Positions 61,947 to 64,000 of a stretch of DNA of 64,000 nt are shown in pieces (position 1 is the stretch's first letter; each line of letters begins with the position of its first letter). The stretch is from Paenibacillus sp. E222 (lineage in GTDB: Bacteria > Bacillota > Bacilli > Paenibacillales > Paenibacillaceae): contig NZ_CP058552.1 of the NCBI RefSeq assembly GCF_013401555.1, positions 1,426,001 to 1,490,000 of the forward strand, read 5' to 3'. The position numbers and the translations under genes were made by a program. The notes below the pieces were generated by a model, which searched no databases, was not told the DNA's origin, and was given only the letters and a program-made list of their open reading frames with translations.

Positions 61947-63146
61947 TTATGTCTCTGATGGAGAGTAGGGATCTTTACGATCCAGCGCTCTTGCCCAGCC
62001 AGTCAGAAGCACAGCAGCCAGAACCATAATTGCACCAACCCATGTGGTATGAATCAGACCGATGGAGTCCGTAATTACACCGCCTAAATATGCACCAATT
62101 GCGATACCTGCGTTAAAGGCTGCGATGTTAAAGGCGGAGGCGACGTCTTTGGCCTGTGGAGCATAACGTTCTGCGAGCGTCACGACGTACATCTGAAGGC
62201 CTGGCACATTCATGAAGGCAAGCAGGCCCATGCCGAGTATGGTGAGTAATGCTGCCAGCTTAAAGGGAACTGTGAAATACAGTATGCCCAGAATGACGGT
62301 CTGAATGATAAACATATAGAAGAGTGCTCGGAGCGGATTGCGGTTGGCCGCTTTCCCTCCAATAATATTACCGATAGCAATGGCGATCCCGTACAGCAGC
62401 AGAATTCCCGCGACCGTTTTCTCGGAATATCCGCTGATATCGTGCAATAGTGGGGACAGGTAAGTGAACACCACAAACGTTCCCCCATATCCCACAGCTG
62501 TAATGGCAAAAGCCAGCAACAACCGTACGCCTGTGACCAGCTTCAGTTGTTCACGGAATGCAGTTCGCGTTCCGCGCTGCAACGTGGATGGCACGAGAAG
62601 CATGTTGCCGATAAAGGCCACAACACCTACGACAACGATAAGAATGAAAGCTGCGCGCCAGCCCAAGTTTTGACCGATGAGGGTACCCAGGGGTACACCG
62701 GTGACTGTCGCAATGGTCAGGCCAGAGAACATGATGGCAATGGCGCTCGCCCGACGGTTTGCAGGAACCAGGTCTGCCGCAATGGTAGAACCAATGGACA
62801 TGAATACGCCGTGTGCCAGAGCGGAGATGATTCGTGCTATGAGCAGCATGGTAATTCCACTTGAGAGCGCCGCCATGGTGTTACCAGCGATAAAAACAAC
62901 CATAATGGCAAGCAGCAGCGTCTTGCGTGACACCGTTGACGTCAATGAGGTCAGTATCGGTGCCCCGAAGGTTACGCCTAATGCATATAAAGTAACGGTC
63001 AGTCCCGCTGTCGTTACGGAAATGCCCAGGTCATCTGCAATAAGGGGCAGCAGACCAACGCTGATAAATTCAGTGGTGCCGATGGCAAACGCACTGATTG
63101 CCAGCGCCAGCAATGCCCAGGTACTGCGTTTTGAATCATGTAACAT
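61947..63146 (-). CDS. MFS efflux transporter, DHA1 (arabinose-efflux-like) type
   Basis: A 399-residue, 12-helix protein starting MLHDSKRSTWALLALAIS. TM1 has FAIGTTEFISVGLLPLIADD, characteristic of the AraJ/CmlA-like DHA1 branch, then TLYALGVTFGAPILTSLTS and ARIISALAHGVFMSIGSTIA. It probably exports sugars or drugs. The ATG at 63146 is chosen from the family start; GGGGAG lies 11 nt upstream. It is divergent from hxlR-like 63310, with two palindromes between them, so HxlR-type control is very likely. Confidence 0.88.
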   Translation of the reverse strand: MLHDSKRSTWALLALAISAFAIGTTEFISVGLLPLIADDLGISVTTAGLTVTLYALGVTFGAPILTSLTSTVSRKTLLLAIMVVFIAGNTMAALSSGITMLLIARIISALAHGVFMSIGSTIAADLVPANRRASAIAIMFSGLTIATVTGVPLGTLIGQNLGWRAAFILIVVVGVVAFIGNMLLVPSTLQRGTRTAFREQLKLVTGVRLLLAFAITAVGYGGTFVVFTYLSPLLHDISGYSEKTVAGILLLYGIAIAIGNIIGGKAANRNPLRALFYMFIIQTVILGILYFTVPFKLAALLTILGMGLLAFMNVPGLQMYVVTLAERYAPQAKDVASAFNIAAFNAGIAIGAYLGGVITDSIGLIHTTWVGAIMVLAAVLLTGWARALDRKDPYSPSET

Positions 63147-63223
63147 GTCTTGTTCAACTCCCCAGAATGTAGATTTACGTACCGGCAAATGCTATTATGA
63201 GTTATTCGACATAAAATGAATAG

Positions 63224-63260
63224 TACGTACTTTTTAGTACCCTACGTACTTTTTAGTGCC
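63224..63260. promoter_or_regulatory. Tandem HxlR/DUF24-type operators
   Basis: Two units, 19 bp apart, of TACGTACTTTTTAGT(A/G)CC. Each contains GTACT-TTTT-AGTAC (second copy one mismatch), like the TACT-N4-AGTA type sites of DUF24/HxlR regulators. Confidence 0.7.
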
Positions 63261-63309
63261 TATATAGCCATTGCTTTTATGAATAACAATCCCAGGGAGG
63301 ACATGCAGC

Positions 63310-63705
63310 ATGATCAGAAAGAAATATAATATTTCAGTTGAAGCGACGCTTGAAGTCATCGGCGGCAAGTGGAAATGTGTCATTCTCTGCCATCTGACAC
63401 ACGGGAAGAAACGGACGAGTGATCTCAAGCGTATTATGCCCGCAATTACGCAGAAAATGTTAACCCAGCAGCTAAGGGAGCTTGAAGATGACGGGATCGT
63501 GAACCGCATTGTGTATAATCAGGTACCTCCCAAGGTGGAGTACGAACTGAGTGAATATGGCCGAAGTTTGGAACCGATCCTGAATGCCCTATGTAACTGG
63601 GGAGATCAGCACATTATTAAGGAATACGGAGACAAATCCTCAGTCTTGGAGGATAATGGGTTAAACGACTTTAACACGGACAACAAGGAGCTGATGAAGC
63701 CATGA
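63310..63705 (+). CDS. HxlR family transcriptional regulator
   Basis: A 131-residue winged helix: YNISVEATLEVIGGKWKCVI, then LCHLTHGKKRTSDLKRIMPA and ITQKMLTQQLRELEDDGIVN (recognition helix) and VEYELSEYGRSLEPIL. The GGKWKC segment has one Cys near the N-terminus (CVILC has a second), the position of the redox Cys in thiol-sensing members such as HypR/YodB; sensing is inferred. GGGAGG precedes the ATG. It overlaps the next gene by 4 bp. Confidence 0.92.
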   Translation: MIRKKYNISVEATLEVIGGKWKCVILCHLTHGKKRTSDLKRIMPAITQKMLTQQLRELEDDGIVNRIVYNQVPPKVEYELSEYGRSLEPILNALCNWGDQHIIKEYGDKSSVLEDNGLNDFNTDNKELMKP

Positions 63706-64000
63706 ACTATGAAATTCTATACGATGGTGCATTTGCGATGCTTAAGGTGCAGTTGCAACGGGGAGAACGGTTCAAGGCAGAAAGTGGGGCCATGGTATCC
63801 ATGACACCAACCGTTGAATTGAAGGGCTCTTCTGAAGGCGGCATGTTTGCCGGATTCGGACGAATGATCAGCGGCGAGAAATTCTTTTTTCAGGAATTGA
63901 CGGCTGCAGGGGGATCTGCGGAGATTCTGTTGTCACCCTCCAGCATGGGGGATGTGGAGGCGATTGAACTGGATGGTTCCTATTCGCTCTACGTACAGAA
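63702..64000 (+). CDS. AIM24/TIGR00266 family protein, 3' truncated by window end
   Basis: Starts ATG 63702, overlapping the hxlR-like stop (ATGA). The visible 99 residues MNYEILYDGAFAMLKVQLQR, GERFKAESGAMVSMTP, EGGMFAGFGRMISGEKFFFQ and LSPSSMGDVEAIEL match the double-stranded beta-helix AIM24 family seen in many bacteria, function unknown. It continues beyond the window. Confidence 0.85.
   Translation, partial: MNYEILYDGAFAMLKVQLQRGERFKAESGAMVSMTPTVELKGSSEGGMFAGFGRMISGEKFFFQELTAAGGSAEILLSPSSMGDVEAIELDGSYSLYVQ

Noticed and set aside
1..64000. CRISPR arrays, tRNA or rRNA genes, prophage
   Set aside because: No regularly spaced repeats, cloverleaf sequences, rRNA segments or phage structural genes were seen.

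Overview
The window looks like chromosomal DNA of a Paenibacillus-type Firmicute. The evidence is the strong AGGAGG ribosome sites with frequent TTG/GTG starts, T-box and cre control elements, U-tailed intrinsic terminators, a secreted polysaccharide-degrading repertoire (GH5, GH18, GH105, CE8), Bce-type resistance genes and B. subtilis-like gene families. This assignment is inferred from gene content; no rRNA, tRNA or marker phylogeny is available here.

Layout. 0-5.5 kb: the end of an envelope/anti-sigma-like protein, a T-box leader in front of a methyltransferase, a luciferase-like oxidoreductase, and a divergent TetR/SDR pair with twin operators. 5.5-12.3 kb: secreted GH5 glucanase, DUF4385 and DUF1877 proteins, a stalk-domain lipoprotein that appears to start at ATC, and a GNAT-GNAT-pentapeptide fusion. 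12.3-19.2 kb: a mocR-ddl-gnat operon, a CTAG-rich degenerate repeat, a GIY-YIG nuclease, a BI-1 family membrane protein, a phosphopantetheinyl transferase and an arylamine N-acetyltransferase. 19.4-25.4 kb: greA, a GT-C type membrane protein, a sodium-dependent (NSS) transporter, rlmN and a GNAT. 25.5-29.6 kb: marR, then an exopolysaccharide operon resembling B. subtilis ydaJ-ydaK-ydaM with a degenerate GGDEF c-di-GMP receptor. 29.8-34.5 kb: membrane protein, methyltransferase, a DnaA-box cluster, ABC ATPase, MFS exporter and AraC regulator. 34.7-41.8 kb: a pectin/rhamnogalacturonan uptake and degradation operon (two permeases, binding lipoprotein, LacI, GH105, pectinesterase) behind a cre site and two LacI-type operators. 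42-45.8 kb: two tandem GH18 chitinases.

46.7-54.3 kb is the most distinctive part: an AT-rich class II lanthipeptide cluster. It holds a 63-aa GG-leader precursor, a LanM synthetase, a C39-peptidase LanT exporter, an unknown 73-aa protein and a LanF/LanEG self-protection transporter. It lies beside an IS3 transposase remnant. The precursor core carries a TITADC motif like the lipid II-binding ring of salivaricin A/lacticin 481-type lantibiotics, but its cysteine layout differs and I do not recognise the peptide.

54.7-60.4 kb: a BcrC-type undecaprenyl-diphosphatase and a GC-rich BceRSAB resistance module with a good BceR box. Lantibiotic production, lipid II-cycle phosphatase and peptide-antibiotic sensing/detoxification therefore sit next to each other. 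60.5-64 kb: a gene remnant, an aldo/keto reductase, a divergent MFS/HxlR pair with tandem operators, and the start of an AIM24-family gene that runs off the window.
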